Part shown: positions 15,671-22,562 of the stretch, piece by piece | Layout: every line of letters starts with the position of its first letter | Numbering within the stretch: position 1 is the first letter of the stretch | Virus record (IMG/VR): IMGVR_UViG_3300035209_000017 | Coordinates: 1 to 25,232 of that record | Direction: 5' to 3' (one strand) | Source: a virus | Length of the DNA: 25,232 nucleotides | Position numbers and translations under genes: made by a program | Notes under the pieces: model-generated | What the model saw: only the letters and a program-made list of their open reading frames with translations | Told to the model about the DNA's origin: nothing | The model's database searches: none

Positions 15671-16942
15671 TTAGTTTAAATCGATCCGGGAACCGAGAAT
15701 CGCGGTTGGACCAGTTGCATCAATTGTTGCAGCTCCAGAAACACCGACACTGAATGTCGCACAGGCTAGGCCGTATGCAGACGAAACGTTGATGCCGTAG
15801 TTACCACCAACCATATCGGTTCTTTTACCACCGGTAATCATGGTTAGATCAGTTGCTACGGTTTGTGTCCAGTCACCCAAACATTGAACCGAATTCTTTG
15901 CACCGATTTGAAGCGAGTTGTTCGCACCAATCGATTCGGTTTTGTTTAGGGCAACAACTTCTGTTCGGTTAGAGCCGTCCCTTTGTGTTACGTTTCCTTG
16001 GCTGTTTGTAAACGATTCACCGAGAACATCGCGAGCATAGTTACCTTCAATCTTTTCAGACAGGTTACCCTTGATCAATCTGGTTACGTTTCCATTAACC
16101 TGTTCCTGCAAGTTTCCTTGAACCAGAAGCTTTGCATTACCAATAATAGTGATTTGCTGGTTTGCACCAACTAGAATCTTGCGATCACCCACGACAATAA
16201 CGGTTGAATCGCCGGTAACCTTCTGGGAAACAGATCCATCCGGTTGCCATTCTTCATAAGTGCCGGTAGTGCCGTGCAGCCAATGCATTCTTTCTGCACC
16301 GGGAGTATCATCATATTCTTCAACATGACCAGATTCGGTTTCTCGAACGTGGTTGTATGGGTACTTGGTGTTGTTCGCCGGGGCAGGTTCATCCCACTTC
16401 GGACCAAGGGTGTTTGCAGACCCCGGAACCCCTGTACCAGCCACGTTATCCACGGCGGTGGGGATACCCGTAATTCGGCCAGCGGTTTTTGATGCAAGCC
16501 CCGCGTGGGATCTGAATGCAGATCGTGCCAGACGGTTTAGATCAGGTTCGTTCAAATACTTTGGATACAATCCCTTTGGATCGTTAAACCCTTGGGTCTT
16601 GTCAGCAGATGCTACCGGGATTCCATCAATTGTCCCCAAGATATAAGGGAGCTGACACATATGGCCGTCCAGAAAGAACCCAAACACCATAGAACCCTCT
16701 ACAGGGCCGTTTGGCGATAGTCCTACACCACTAACAGAAGCCGACTGCACGCTGTTGATGGTTTGTGCCCATAACAGTTCGTCGGTCGGAATTCCTTTGA
16801 ATTGGTCTTTTACTTTGTCGGCGGTATGGCGTCCATATACACGAACCCGCAGACGACCGGCTTCCAGTGGGTCGTTTCTTCCTTCGACCACACCGAAAAA
16901 CCAATTTAGATCGAATTTTGTATTAGCCTTCAATTTTCTCAC
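15671..16942 (-). CDS. 5: Baseplate hub and tail spike gp5, lysozyme-less
   Basis: gp5 trimers form the cell-puncturing spike below the gp27 hub. Residues about 12-115 are the OB-fold (NWFFGVVEGRNDPLEAGRLR; GPVEGSMVFGFFLDG). Residues about 193-240 match the T4 start of the C-terminal part (YPYNHVRETESGHVEEYDDT). Residues about 245-423 are triple beta-helix repeats (VQGNLQEQVNGNVTRLIKGN pattern) ending in SRIDLN, like the T4 SRIDIG. The length is 423 against 575 in T4. The whole lysozyme domain is missing and only about 75 linker residues remain. The first possible start is GTG at 16942, overlapping gp27 by 20 bases. A TTG at 16933 fits the AAAGGTGAG ribosome-binding site better and may be the real start. 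Confidence 0.93.
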   Translation of the reverse strand: MRKLKANTKFDLNWFFGVVEGRNDPLEAGRLRVRVYGRHTADKVKDQFKGIPTDELLWAQTINSVQSASVSGVGLSPNGPVEGSMVFGFFLDGHMCQLPYILGTIDGIPVASADKTQGFNDPKGLYPKYLNEPDLNRLARSAFRSHAGLASKTAGRITGIPTAVDNVAGTGVPGSANTLGPKWDEPAPANNTKYPYNHVRETESGHVEEYDDTPGAERMHWLHGTTGTYEEWQPDGSVSQKVTGDSTVIVVGDRKILVGANQQITIIGNAKLLVQGNLQEQVNGNVTRLIKGNLSEKIEGNYARDVLGESFTNSQGNVTQRDGSNRTEVVALNKTESIGANNSLQIGAKNSVQCLGDWTQTVATDLTMITGGKRTDMVGGNYGINVSSAYGLACATFSVGVSGAATIDATGPTAILGSRIDLN

Positions 16943-18155
16943 CTTTAATATTCGATTCTTTTCTGATACCCAGTGTCATGGTGTATTCTTCGGTAGTCAT
17001 TTCATGTTTGATCTGACATATCAAATATTTACCAGCAGCGGTATAGTCTATCGTTCCATGATATTGAAAATCGAAATACGCAGTATCACCAAGTTGCAGG
17101 TCAATGTTGCCGGGGATTTTCAACGTCATTTGAGTTGAATTGTGTAGCGCCCGAGCCATAATTCGTTTCAATCTCTGGTTAACCTCAGAGTTGCGGTTTG
17201 AACTATATACCGAGCTACCCGGTAACACACGGTAGTGCATGTCCTTCGGATATTCCGGGGCGATTTTCCCGACATACACTTTTTCAGGGTTCATCGTTGG
17301 GAACGCGGTAACATAATCGTCATACCCAATCTGGGATGTGATGGCCCGCTTTTCCATTGTATCAATTTCATCGATTGTAATCTGATATCCACCGGCAATC
17401 TTATCGGATAAGTCGAAGTGAATATCTTTTGATGCAATATCAGCCTTCAATCGATCATATTCCGAGACATTATCGATGTTGGCATTCAGACGTTGTTTGA
17501 ACGCGGCCTGACCCAATGTGTACATCGACTTGAAATGCCACCCAGTCAGGTTTTCATAGAATCTGAAATCGCTTGACATGTTGTCTTTGCTGGTCGATTC
17601 ATTAGCTAACGCTTGAATGAAATCAACTGCCGTGGTGTTAGGAACAATCCAATCGCGTGGATACAGTGTCGGTTCAACTTCAACGTCAATACCAAGACCC
17701 TCTTTCATAATATCTGTCACGATATCCGAGGTAACGGCTTGTTTGTACGACTTGGAAAACAGGTTGGACTCTGATAACCAGAATCCTTCCGATACAAAGT
17801 GCATCACCATAACATGGTTGTTGTTTTCTTTTTGTTTTTGTAGGTTGAGAACTTGTGTAATCTTGTATCTCTTTACAAATTCGGTTTCCCCAAGGGCACC
17901 GCCGTCCAATCTGGTTTTGAATGAAACTTCTAACCATTCCTGACCGACAATCGGTAGGTTAATATGCAATCCGTTATCATCAATCATAGAAATCATACCA
18001 TGTTGGTATGGTCGCTGATCTACCATGCTTTCAAATATGGTCAATTTCATCATGATTCGTGAAATGTCATATTTGTTGTCTTGGAAGTTGGTCAGACCGA
18101 TATATTTGATAACATGTGAATTTTTTGGTTGGTTTAAACCATTAGGTACGCCCAT
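16923..18155 (-). CDS. 27: Baseplate hub gp27-like
   Basis: The gp27 trimer forms the hub torus that joins the tube to the gp5 spike. This 410-residue protein (T4: 391) sits directly before gp5, as hub proteins do. It has the hub fold pattern: an opening beta domain (MKLTIFESMVDQRPYQHG near residue 36, INLPIVGQEWLEVSF near residue 69), a middle helical domain (DFIQALANES) and a C-terminal beta domain (MTLKIPGNIDLQLGDTAYF then YLICQIKHEMTTEEYTM). The last part matches the T4 hub order of strand, GD turn and a final IxHxxxxxxYxM strand. Sequence identity to T4 looks low, so the call rests on motif order and position. The start overlaps the gp53 end by 14 bases. Confidence 0.85.
   Translation of the reverse strand: MGVPNGLNQPKNSHVIKYIGLTNFQDNKYDISRIMMKLTIFESMVDQRPYQHGMISMIDDNGLHINLPIVGQEWLEVSFKTRLDGGALGETEFVKRYKITQVLNLQKQKENNNHVMVMHFVSEGFWLSESNLFSKSYKQAVTSDIVTDIMKEGLGIDVEVEPTLYPRDWIVPNTTAVDFIQALANESTSKDNMSSDFRFYENLTGWHFKSMYTLGQAAFKQRLNANIDNVSEYDRLKADIASKDIHFDLSDKIAGGYQITIDEIDTMEKRAITSQIGYDDYVTAFPTMNPEKVYVGKIAPEYPKDMHYRVLPGSSVYSSNRNSEVNQRLKRIMARALHNSTQMTLKIPGNIDLQLGDTAYFDFQYHGTIDYTAAGKYLICQIKHEMTTEEYTMTLGIRKESNIKGEKIEG
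16938..16946 (-). promoter_or_regulatory. Ribosome-binding site inside gp27 for gp5
   Basis: In coding sense AAAGGTGAG lies inside the end of gp27. Its AGG core is 8 bases before a TTG codon at 16933 but overlaps the GTG at 16942. The spacing therefore supports a TTG start for gp5. Confidence 0.5.
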
Positions 18156-18765
18156 TCTGCTTACTCACAAATGCGTCAACAAACACCCGGACATCCTCCG
18201 GTCGGATAATAAGAATTTTTCGTAGTGATTCATTCTTATCAATTTCATATTCAACGTTAGTTACCGGAATCAAATCACCGATAAACTGGATATGATCTAA
18301 GTTGGTATCGTACTTGTTGAACCACTTGATGTTATGCGGGTCAACACTGTTGTATTTGATTCTACCGTTGTGGGTTTCAGAACCATCGTAATAGAACGTA
18401 ACACCAGTTTCCGGGATCACATTGTAATACTGTTCCCCAGTTTCCGGGTCAAGATGGTGGTGAACGCCGTTGGCCCCACCGAAATCTTTGTATTTCTTCT
18501 CCGCGTATGCCCGTACAGTATCATCAGGACGCAGCCAGCCATGCCAAGGATCGATGATCCCGTTAACCAGTAAGATAACCCACTCCAAATTTGGATCGCC
18601 GTACAGAGCGTATGCGAGCTGTTCTGGTCGAGGGGAACCCGTGATTGTGTATTGGCGATGGATGAATAGGTGTTTGATTTGACTATAGGTCAACCCCAAA
18701 TCCACGAATAGATTTGGGAGTAGGTAGTCACCGTATTGCACAGAGCCAAATTTGTTTAAAATCAT
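18142..18765 (-). CDS. 53: Baseplate wedge gp53
   Basis: gp53 is a wedge subunit that clamps neighbouring wedges around the hub through gp6, gp7 and gp25. The length is 207 residues (T4: 196). The family signature is clear: ITGSPRPEQLAYALYGDPNLEWV near residues 42-64 (T4: IKGSPRPEELANAIYGNPQLYWV), then DPWHGWLRP, KKYKDFGG and GEQYYNVI. The C-terminal part ENDKNESLRKI-like segment (read here as DKNESLRKILII) matches the T4 NEKLRQIKII. The start overlaps the gp48 stop as ATGA and the end overlaps gp27, so the three genes are tightly coupled. Identification is secure. Confidence 0.95.
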   Translation of the reverse strand: MILNKFGSVQYGDYLLPNLFVDLGLTYSQIKHLFIHRQYTITGSPRPEQLAYALYGDPNLEWVILLVNGIIDPWHGWLRPDDTVRAYAEKKYKDFGGANGVHHHLDPETGEQYYNVIPETGVTFYYDGSETHNGRIKYNSVDPHNIKWFNKYDTNLDHIQFIGDLIPVTNVEYEIDKNESLRKILIIRPEDVRVFVDAFVSKQNGRT

Positions 18766-19673
18766 AGATCAAAATTCCTAATGTCTTCACGGGTCACGAT
18801 AGTGTTTTCCATGAATTCAAGTGTCAGTTTCATTGCAATCGGATCGCCATTCTCAAATGTTTTCCATGAGCCATCCGGGGTATAGTCAACTTCAACGTTT
18901 GTCAGAAATGCAGGTCCAAACTTGAATAGTGGAACTACCCGCGAAGCATTCTGGTTCGAGATTTCTTCGATGTACCAGCGACTCGGAACGCGAAGCCATG
19001 TATCACCCTGTAAACTTGTCGCGGAATTTTCCTTGAAGAATTTGATCATACCTGCAATTTGAGCCAATTCGGCTGGGTTGCGTGGGCGTAGATCAAATTG
19101 GAACTTCTGTCTGCGAAGTTGTGTCCCGGTGAAGTTTGCCGAGTTGTGTTGGTTCCACACTTGACGGTAGAAGTCTTTCATTACGTTTGGTGCGTGCTTA
19201 TTCAGCTCATATGCCCCAACGTCTTTCAATGCGGCTACACCAGCCTTACCGAAGAAGTTGTCATACCCACCGTTGTTTTGAACCGCGTTATTCAGTACCC
19301 ATAGTAAACCACGACCATCATCGTTGTAGTTCTGAGCGAATGACGTTTCCAGTTCTGGCATATACAAGAAGACAGACCCAATATTCTTGGACATCATTTT
19401 CTTGTAGTTACCGAAAATTTCAGATCGCATAGACGTGCCCTCATTACCCTGAATGAAATCAGTTGCATTGAATGCCAGTCGCGATGTGTGGTTCTGTCCT
19501 TCCAAGGTTAGCGGGTATTTAAACACTGGCTTTGCCTTAGATAGCTGATTGTTGCCAGAACTGACCAGAATGTTTTTTTCACCGGCTACTGTGCCAATGG
19601 CTTTCTTTGCCGCGCCGATAGTGCTTTTTACTGCACTGTTCCCCATACTGGCGGCTGAATCCAATATGCCCAT
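18762..19673 (-). CDS. 48: Tail tube cap/baseplate gp48
   Basis: gp48 sits on the hub and, with gp54, starts tail tube assembly. I chose the ATG at 19673 because GGTGA lies just before it; longer readings run through the promoter region. The length is 303 residues (T4: 364). Motifs shared with T4 gp48 are FDLRPRNPAELAQI with a following FF/YF helix (T4: WDLTPRSTEDL), then FGPAFLTNVEVDYTPDGSW (T4: FGPCQIQSIRFDKTPNGNF) and a final KLTLEFMEN strand. The N-terminal 45 residues are Ala-, Lys- and Gly-rich and low in complexity. It is the first gene of the minus-strand unit, behind a late-type promoter. Confidence 0.82.
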   Translation of the reverse strand: MGILDSAASMGNSAVKSTIGAAKKAIGTVAGEKNILVSSGNNQLSKAKPVFKYPLTLEGQNHTSRLAFNATDFIQGNEGTSMRSEIFGNYKKMMSKNIGSVFLYMPELETSFAQNYNDDGRGLLWVLNNAVQNNGGYDNFFGKAGVAALKDVGAYELNKHAPNVMKDFYRQVWNQHNSANFTGTQLRRQKFQFDLRPRNPAELAQIAGMIKFFKENSATSLQGDTWLRVPSRWYIEEISNQNASRVVPLFKFGPAFLTNVEVDYTPDGSWKTFENGDPIAMKLTLEFMENTIVTREDIRNFDL

Positions 19674-19686
19674 AATTTCACCATAG

Positions 19687-19694
19687 TATAAATA
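19687..19694 (+). promoter_or_regulatory. T4-type late promoter for gp4 unit
   Basis: The plus strand reads TATAAATA exactly. It is 31 bases before the gp4 ATG at 19725 and points into the gp4-gp28 gene series. Its predicted start point near 19700 coincides with that of the opposing promoter at 19708-19715. Confidence 0.75.
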
Positions 19695-19707
19695 AGTAAT
19701 AATATAG

Positions 19708-19715
19708 TATTTATG
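19708..19715 (-). promoter_or_regulatory. Late-type promoter for gp48 unit
   Basis: The minus strand reads CATAAATA, one base from the T4 late consensus. It lies 35 bases before the gp48 ATG at 19673. The element faces the plus-strand late promoter with 13 bases between them, so the two promoters cannot easily be used together. Confidence 0.55.
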
Positions 19716-19718
19716 AGG
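19715..19718 (+). promoter_or_regulatory. Ribosome-binding site of gp4
   Basis: GAGG lies 6 bases before the ATG at 19725. It also overlaps the first in-frame ATG (19713), which would leave that codon without a ribosome-binding site. The later ATG is therefore the start. Confidence 0.6.
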
Positions 19719-19724
19719 TTGTAT

Positions 19725-20195
19725 ATGGCGGGTTCGCAATCCGGTACTTATCGGGGAAGATATGCACCGACTAATAGAAACAAATACAAGGGCAATATCG
19801 AGAAAGTTCATTACCGCAGTTCTTGGGAATTAGCCGTAATGAAGTGGCTCGACTTTTCCCCATTGGTCAAGAAATGGAATTCTGAGGATGTTGTAATCCA
19901 ATACAAAGATACCTTTGATCAGAAAAATCACCGTTACTTCATCGACTTCTGGGTTGAATTTGAAAACGGAATTGTCTATTTGTGGGAGGTTAAACCTTAT
20001 GCACAAACACAAGTTCCGATCCCTCCTAAACGAATTACCCCAGCGTCCAAGGCGCGACATCTAGAAGAAGTGTTCACTTACCAGAAAAACAAGGCCAAGT
20101 GGATCGCCGCGAAGAAGTTCGCAGATGAACGCAGTTGGATATTCAAAGTGCTGACTGAAAAAGCACTCCGCAAATATGGGATTCTGACAACATAA
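19725..20195 (+). CDS. 4: Head completion protein gp4 (nuclease-like)
   Basis: T4 gp4 (also called gp50/65, 150 residues) completes the packaged head so that tails can join. This protein has 156 residues. The pattern YRGRYAPTNRNKYKGN, then HYRSSWELAVMKWLD and HRYFIDFWVEFENG, matches T4 gp4 closely. The residues Glu35 (in SSWE), Asp74 (in IDFW) and Glu88-x-Lys90 (in WEVKPY) fit the PD-(D/E)xK-like nuclease arrangement predicted for this family, so a DNA-trimming role at the portal is possible. The ribosome-binding site GAGG selects the ATG at 19725. The stop overlaps the next start (TAATG). It is the first gene of the plus-strand late unit. Confidence 0.92.
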   Translation: MAGSQSGTYRGRYAPTNRNKYKGNIEKVHYRSSWELAVMKWLDFSPLVKKWNSEDVVIQYKDTFDQKNHRYFIDFWVEFENGIVYLWEVKPYAQTQVPIPPKRITPASKARHLEEVFTYQKNKAKWIAAKKFADERSWIFKVLTEKALRKYGILTT

Positions 20196-20788
20196 TGGCA
20201 GAGACAAGAACACGGGTTCGTAAAGAACCGGACAGGGTAGCCCAGTTTAGAGCCTCATTGGCTGCAATGGATGCCCTACCTAACGCGAAGAAGAACAACA
20301 AAAGCATCAAATGGTTCAAGGACACTGTAGAAGGTATCCCGAAGTCCAAGATTGCCCCGAAACTGCAAGCGGGCAAGATGTACACCTATGTATATGATGC
20401 AAAGTACAAAAAGACACTCCCATATTGGGATCGATTCCCGCTTATCATCATGTTGGATGTAACCCCAACCCACCAATTGGGTTTGAACTTACACTACCTC
20501 CCACCGAAGGCCAGACAGGCTTTCATGGAGAAAATCCTAAAGATGTTAAGCCAAAAGAACCTTGGACCTAAAGCATATTTCAAAATCAACTGGGATGCGG
20601 TTAAACGTTATCCGGGTGCCGAGAAAATGATCAAGTGTTATATCCGTTCGCGGATCAAGGGTCATATGGTTGAAATCAATCCGATGTATTGGGCCAACGC
20701 AATTTATCTACCGACACAACAATTCTTGGACAAAGACGGCAAACGTTTCTCTGCACGAAAAGTTTGGGCGGATGGGAAGACACACTAA
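20195..20788 (+). CDS. Conserved T4-superfamily protein of unknown role
   Basis: I do not recognise a T4 numbered gene here. The protein has 197 residues. Residues about 62-112 hold the most family-like part: KMYTYVYDAKYKKTLPYWDRFPL, an aliphatic strand and GLNLHYLPPKARQAFMEKIL. I recall similar segments in proteins of marine T4-like and other large myophages, where they are usually annotated only as structural or hypothetical. The N-terminus is basic and the C-terminus is lysine- and arginine-rich, which would fit contact with DNA. It sits between head completion gp4 and tube initiator gp54, and overlaps both as TAATG. A role in head-tail finishing is possible but not shown. Confidence 0.65.
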   Translation: MAETRTRVRKEPDRVAQFRASLAAMDALPNAKKNNKSIKWFKDTVEGIPKSKIAPKLQAGKMYTYVYDAKYKKTLPYWDRFPLIIMLDVTPTHQLGLNLHYLPPKARQAFMEKILKMLSQKNLGPKAYFKINWDAVKRYPGAEKMIKCYIRSRIKGHMVEINPMYWANAIYLPTQQFLDKDGKRFSARKVWADGKTH

Positions 20789-21561
20789 TGGCAACAATCG
20801 ATATCGACAAATTCAGATCCGCAATTATGAAAGACGACCTTGGACGAGCAAACTTGTTCAAGGTCGAGTTTCCGCAAAAAATTGGTGTTGACATCAAAAA
20901 CAGTTTTGCGAATGGCGGTGGCAGTCTATTCAGATCCATCACCGATGTGGTGACCAAAGAAGTATTATCCCGAGCCGAACCAATCAGACACCTTACCGGT
21001 TTCTTTAGCCCTGAGATTATCAGGGCGGTTGGCCTTGGTGACATGCTTGATAAATACCTACAGTATCCATACGACCTTGGGATGTACGTCCGGGATGTCG
21101 CGATTCCGGGGCGAACACTCCAAACCGCTGATGTCAAATCGGACCAAGTTCCATTCAGCATGGTTAACGGCAGCGAATTTGATCTATTGTCCATGACCTT
21201 CCTTGTAACCCCGTCACAGAAAGAACGTCAGTTCTTTTTAGACTGGATGAACAAAGCTTGTAACATGGATCGACACAAATATGGATTCTACGATAGTTAT
21301 GTAGCAAACCAGATTGTTATCAAATTCTGCGACCGTCAAGGAAACATGGCGTCCATCACAGAAGTAGCGGAAGCATTTCCCGTTCATGTGTCGGATATGC
21401 AACTGTCGTATGACAGCAATAACCAACTTGCGACCTTCGACGTTCAATTCAAATTCAAGAAGTGTGTAACCAGAGCCGCGACTGATTCCGGTGATGGCAA
21501 CATCTTTACAGACGCTAAACATTGGTACGATTCCATCAAACGTATCACCAAGATCATTTAA
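20788..21561 (+). CDS. 54: Baseplate tail tube initiator gp54
   Basis: gp54 forms the ring on top of gp48 from which gp19 tube subunits polymerise. I start at 20788, where the ATG overlaps the previous stop (TAATG) and GGGAAG gives a ribosome-binding site; an upstream in-frame ATG lies inside the previous gene. The length is 257 residues (T4: 320). Residues about 90-160 (MYVRDVAIPGRTLQTADV, then EFDLLSMTFLVTPSQKERQFFLDWMN) show the tail-tube fold pattern. Residues about 215-240 (SDMQLSYDSNNQLATFDVQF) match the T4 gp54 ELSYDGDNQITTFDVTF segment. gp54 and gp19 are related, but the N-terminal extension and the hub location favour gp54. Confidence 0.82.
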   Translation: MATIDIDKFRSAIMKDDLGRANLFKVEFPQKIGVDIKNSFANGGGSLFRSITDVVTKEVLSRAEPIRHLTGFFSPEIIRAVGLGDMLDKYLQYPYDLGMYVRDVAIPGRTLQTADVKSDQVPFSMVNGSEFDLLSMTFLVTPSQKERQFFLDWMNKACNMDRHKYGFYDSYVANQIVIKFCDRQGNMASITEVAEAFPVHVSDMQLSYDSNNQLATFDVQFKFKKCVTRAATDSGDGNIFTDAKHWYDSIKRITKII

Positions 21562-21573
21562 GAGTATTTTATT

Positions 21574-22377
21574 ATGGGCAAGCTTGCCAGCTTAGCATTG
21601 GATTCACTTCCTACATTCAAATGTTTAGTTCCAAGCCTAGGGAAGACCGTCACCATGCGGTCTTTCGTAGTTAAAGAACAGAAACTATTGCTAATTGCAA
21701 AGCAATCCGAAAGTGACAAACTTGAGGGTGTTGTAAACGCGGTTAGCCAATTGATCCAAAACTGTGTGACCATCGGTGACATCAACGTCAGCGAACTTCC
21801 TAGTTTTGACATCGAATATATGTTTGTGCAGCTTTACATGCACTCTACCGGTGCATCACTAAACAAAACCTTCTATCTGTGCAAGAACCCTGTTCTAGAT
21901 GCAGAAGGCAAACCGACATTCAACGAAGCAAATGAAGAAATCACTTGCGATCAGGCGAATGGTGTAGTTGTTAACCTGAAAGAAGCCAAAGTTGCTACCA
22001 GCGAAATTCAAACCGGCATCATCGAGGTTAAATCCCAGACTATCGACCGACTGATTTTCAAGTATCCAAACTTTGAACAAATCACCCGTCACGATATCGC
22101 GATTGCAGATGAAGACGTTCAAACGACCTTGACCGTTTATGCTGAATGTATGACGTATGTTTACAAGGCCGATGATACTGTATTGAAGTTTGGCGAAGAC
22201 TATGAAACGGAAGACGCTGCCGAAATGCTTGAATTGCTTTCGAAGCCGATCTTTGATCAGGTTATGGGGTTCTTCATGAACATTCCAGCCATCACAGGTC
22301 ATTCCGACTTTACATGCCGTAAGTGTGGACACAACGCAAAAATCGAGTTGCGGGGTCTAAACGATTTTTTCTCGTAA
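21574..22377 (+). CDS. 26: Baseplate hub assembly protein gp26-like
   Basis: In T4, gp26 is needed to assemble the baseplate hub. This 267-residue protein resembles the gp26-type proteins of marine T4-like phages, with an opening beta strand, TVTMRSFVVKEQKLLLIAKQSES near residues 25-47, LPSFDIEYMFVQLYMHS near residue 73 and a final CxxC segment ending in RGLNDFF. T4 gp26 is shorter (208). The stop comes two codons after the heptamer T_TTT_TTC (22365-22371), and a -1 slip there continues into the gp51-like frame. The gene directly precedes the tape measure, exactly where frameshifted tail assembly chaperones sit in lambda- and P2-like phages. The start ATG has a weak AAGAG ribosome-binding site. 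Confidence 0.8.
   Translation: MGKLASLALDSLPTFKCLVPSLGKTVTMRSFVVKEQKLLLIAKQSESDKLEGVVNAVSQLIQNCVTIGDINVSELPSFDIEYMFVQLYMHSTGASLNKTFYLCKNPVLDAEGKPTFNEANEEITCDQANGVVVNLKEAKVATSEIQTGIIEVKSQTIDRLIFKYPNFEQITRHDIAIADEDVQTTLTVYAECMTYVYKADDTVLKFGEDYETEDAAEMLELLSKPIFDQVMGFFMNIPAITGHSDFTCRKCGHNAKIELRGLNDFFS
22365..22371 (+). promoter_or_regulatory. Probable -1 programmed frameshift site
   Basis: The heptamer T TTT TTC, in the zero frame of gp26, is a canonical X_XXY_YYZ slippery site. The zero-frame stop follows at 22375-22377. The -1 frame is open to 22562 and encodes the gp51-like segment. A small hairpin (22384-22399, six pairs with one bulged G and a 3-base loop) starts 12 bases later and could act as a weak stimulator. 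Confidence 0.7.
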
Positions 22378-22406
22378 CTCAGGCCGAAGACAGTCTTGGT
22401 AGTTAC

Positions 22407-22562
22407 ATGAAAACCAACTTTAGCCTGCAAAAATACCACAACTATTCTCTGACCGAACTAGAAGCAATGATGCCTTGGGAAAGAAAGATTCTAATTACCC
22501 AAGTTACAATGTGGCTGGAAGAAGAAAAGAGAAAACTGGAAAGAAAGAAACATGGCGGATAA
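22407..22562 (+). CDS. 51: gp51-like small hub assembly protein
   Basis: Read from its own ATG at 22407, this is a 51-residue helical protein (NFSLQKYHNYSLTELEAMMPWER, then a charged tail). The pattern resembles short proteins found after gp26 in other T4-like phages and usually called gp51 or baseplate hub assembly. T4 gp51 itself is far longer (249), so the symbol is tentative. The same frame is open upstream to 22323, inside gp26, so the segment is probably also made as a C-terminal extension of gp26 by -1 frameshifting (about 64 extra residues). The ribosome-binding site before the ATG is only GGTAG. The end overlaps the tape measure start by 11 bases. Confidence 0.65.
   Translation: MKTNFSLQKYHNYSLTELEAMMPWERKILITQVTMWLEEEKRKLERKKHGG

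Noticed and set aside
19573-19579. A_AAA_AAC slippery heptamer in gp48
   Set aside because: The -1 frame stops after about a dozen codons and yields nothing recognisable, and gp48 reads through normally. It is probably chance.
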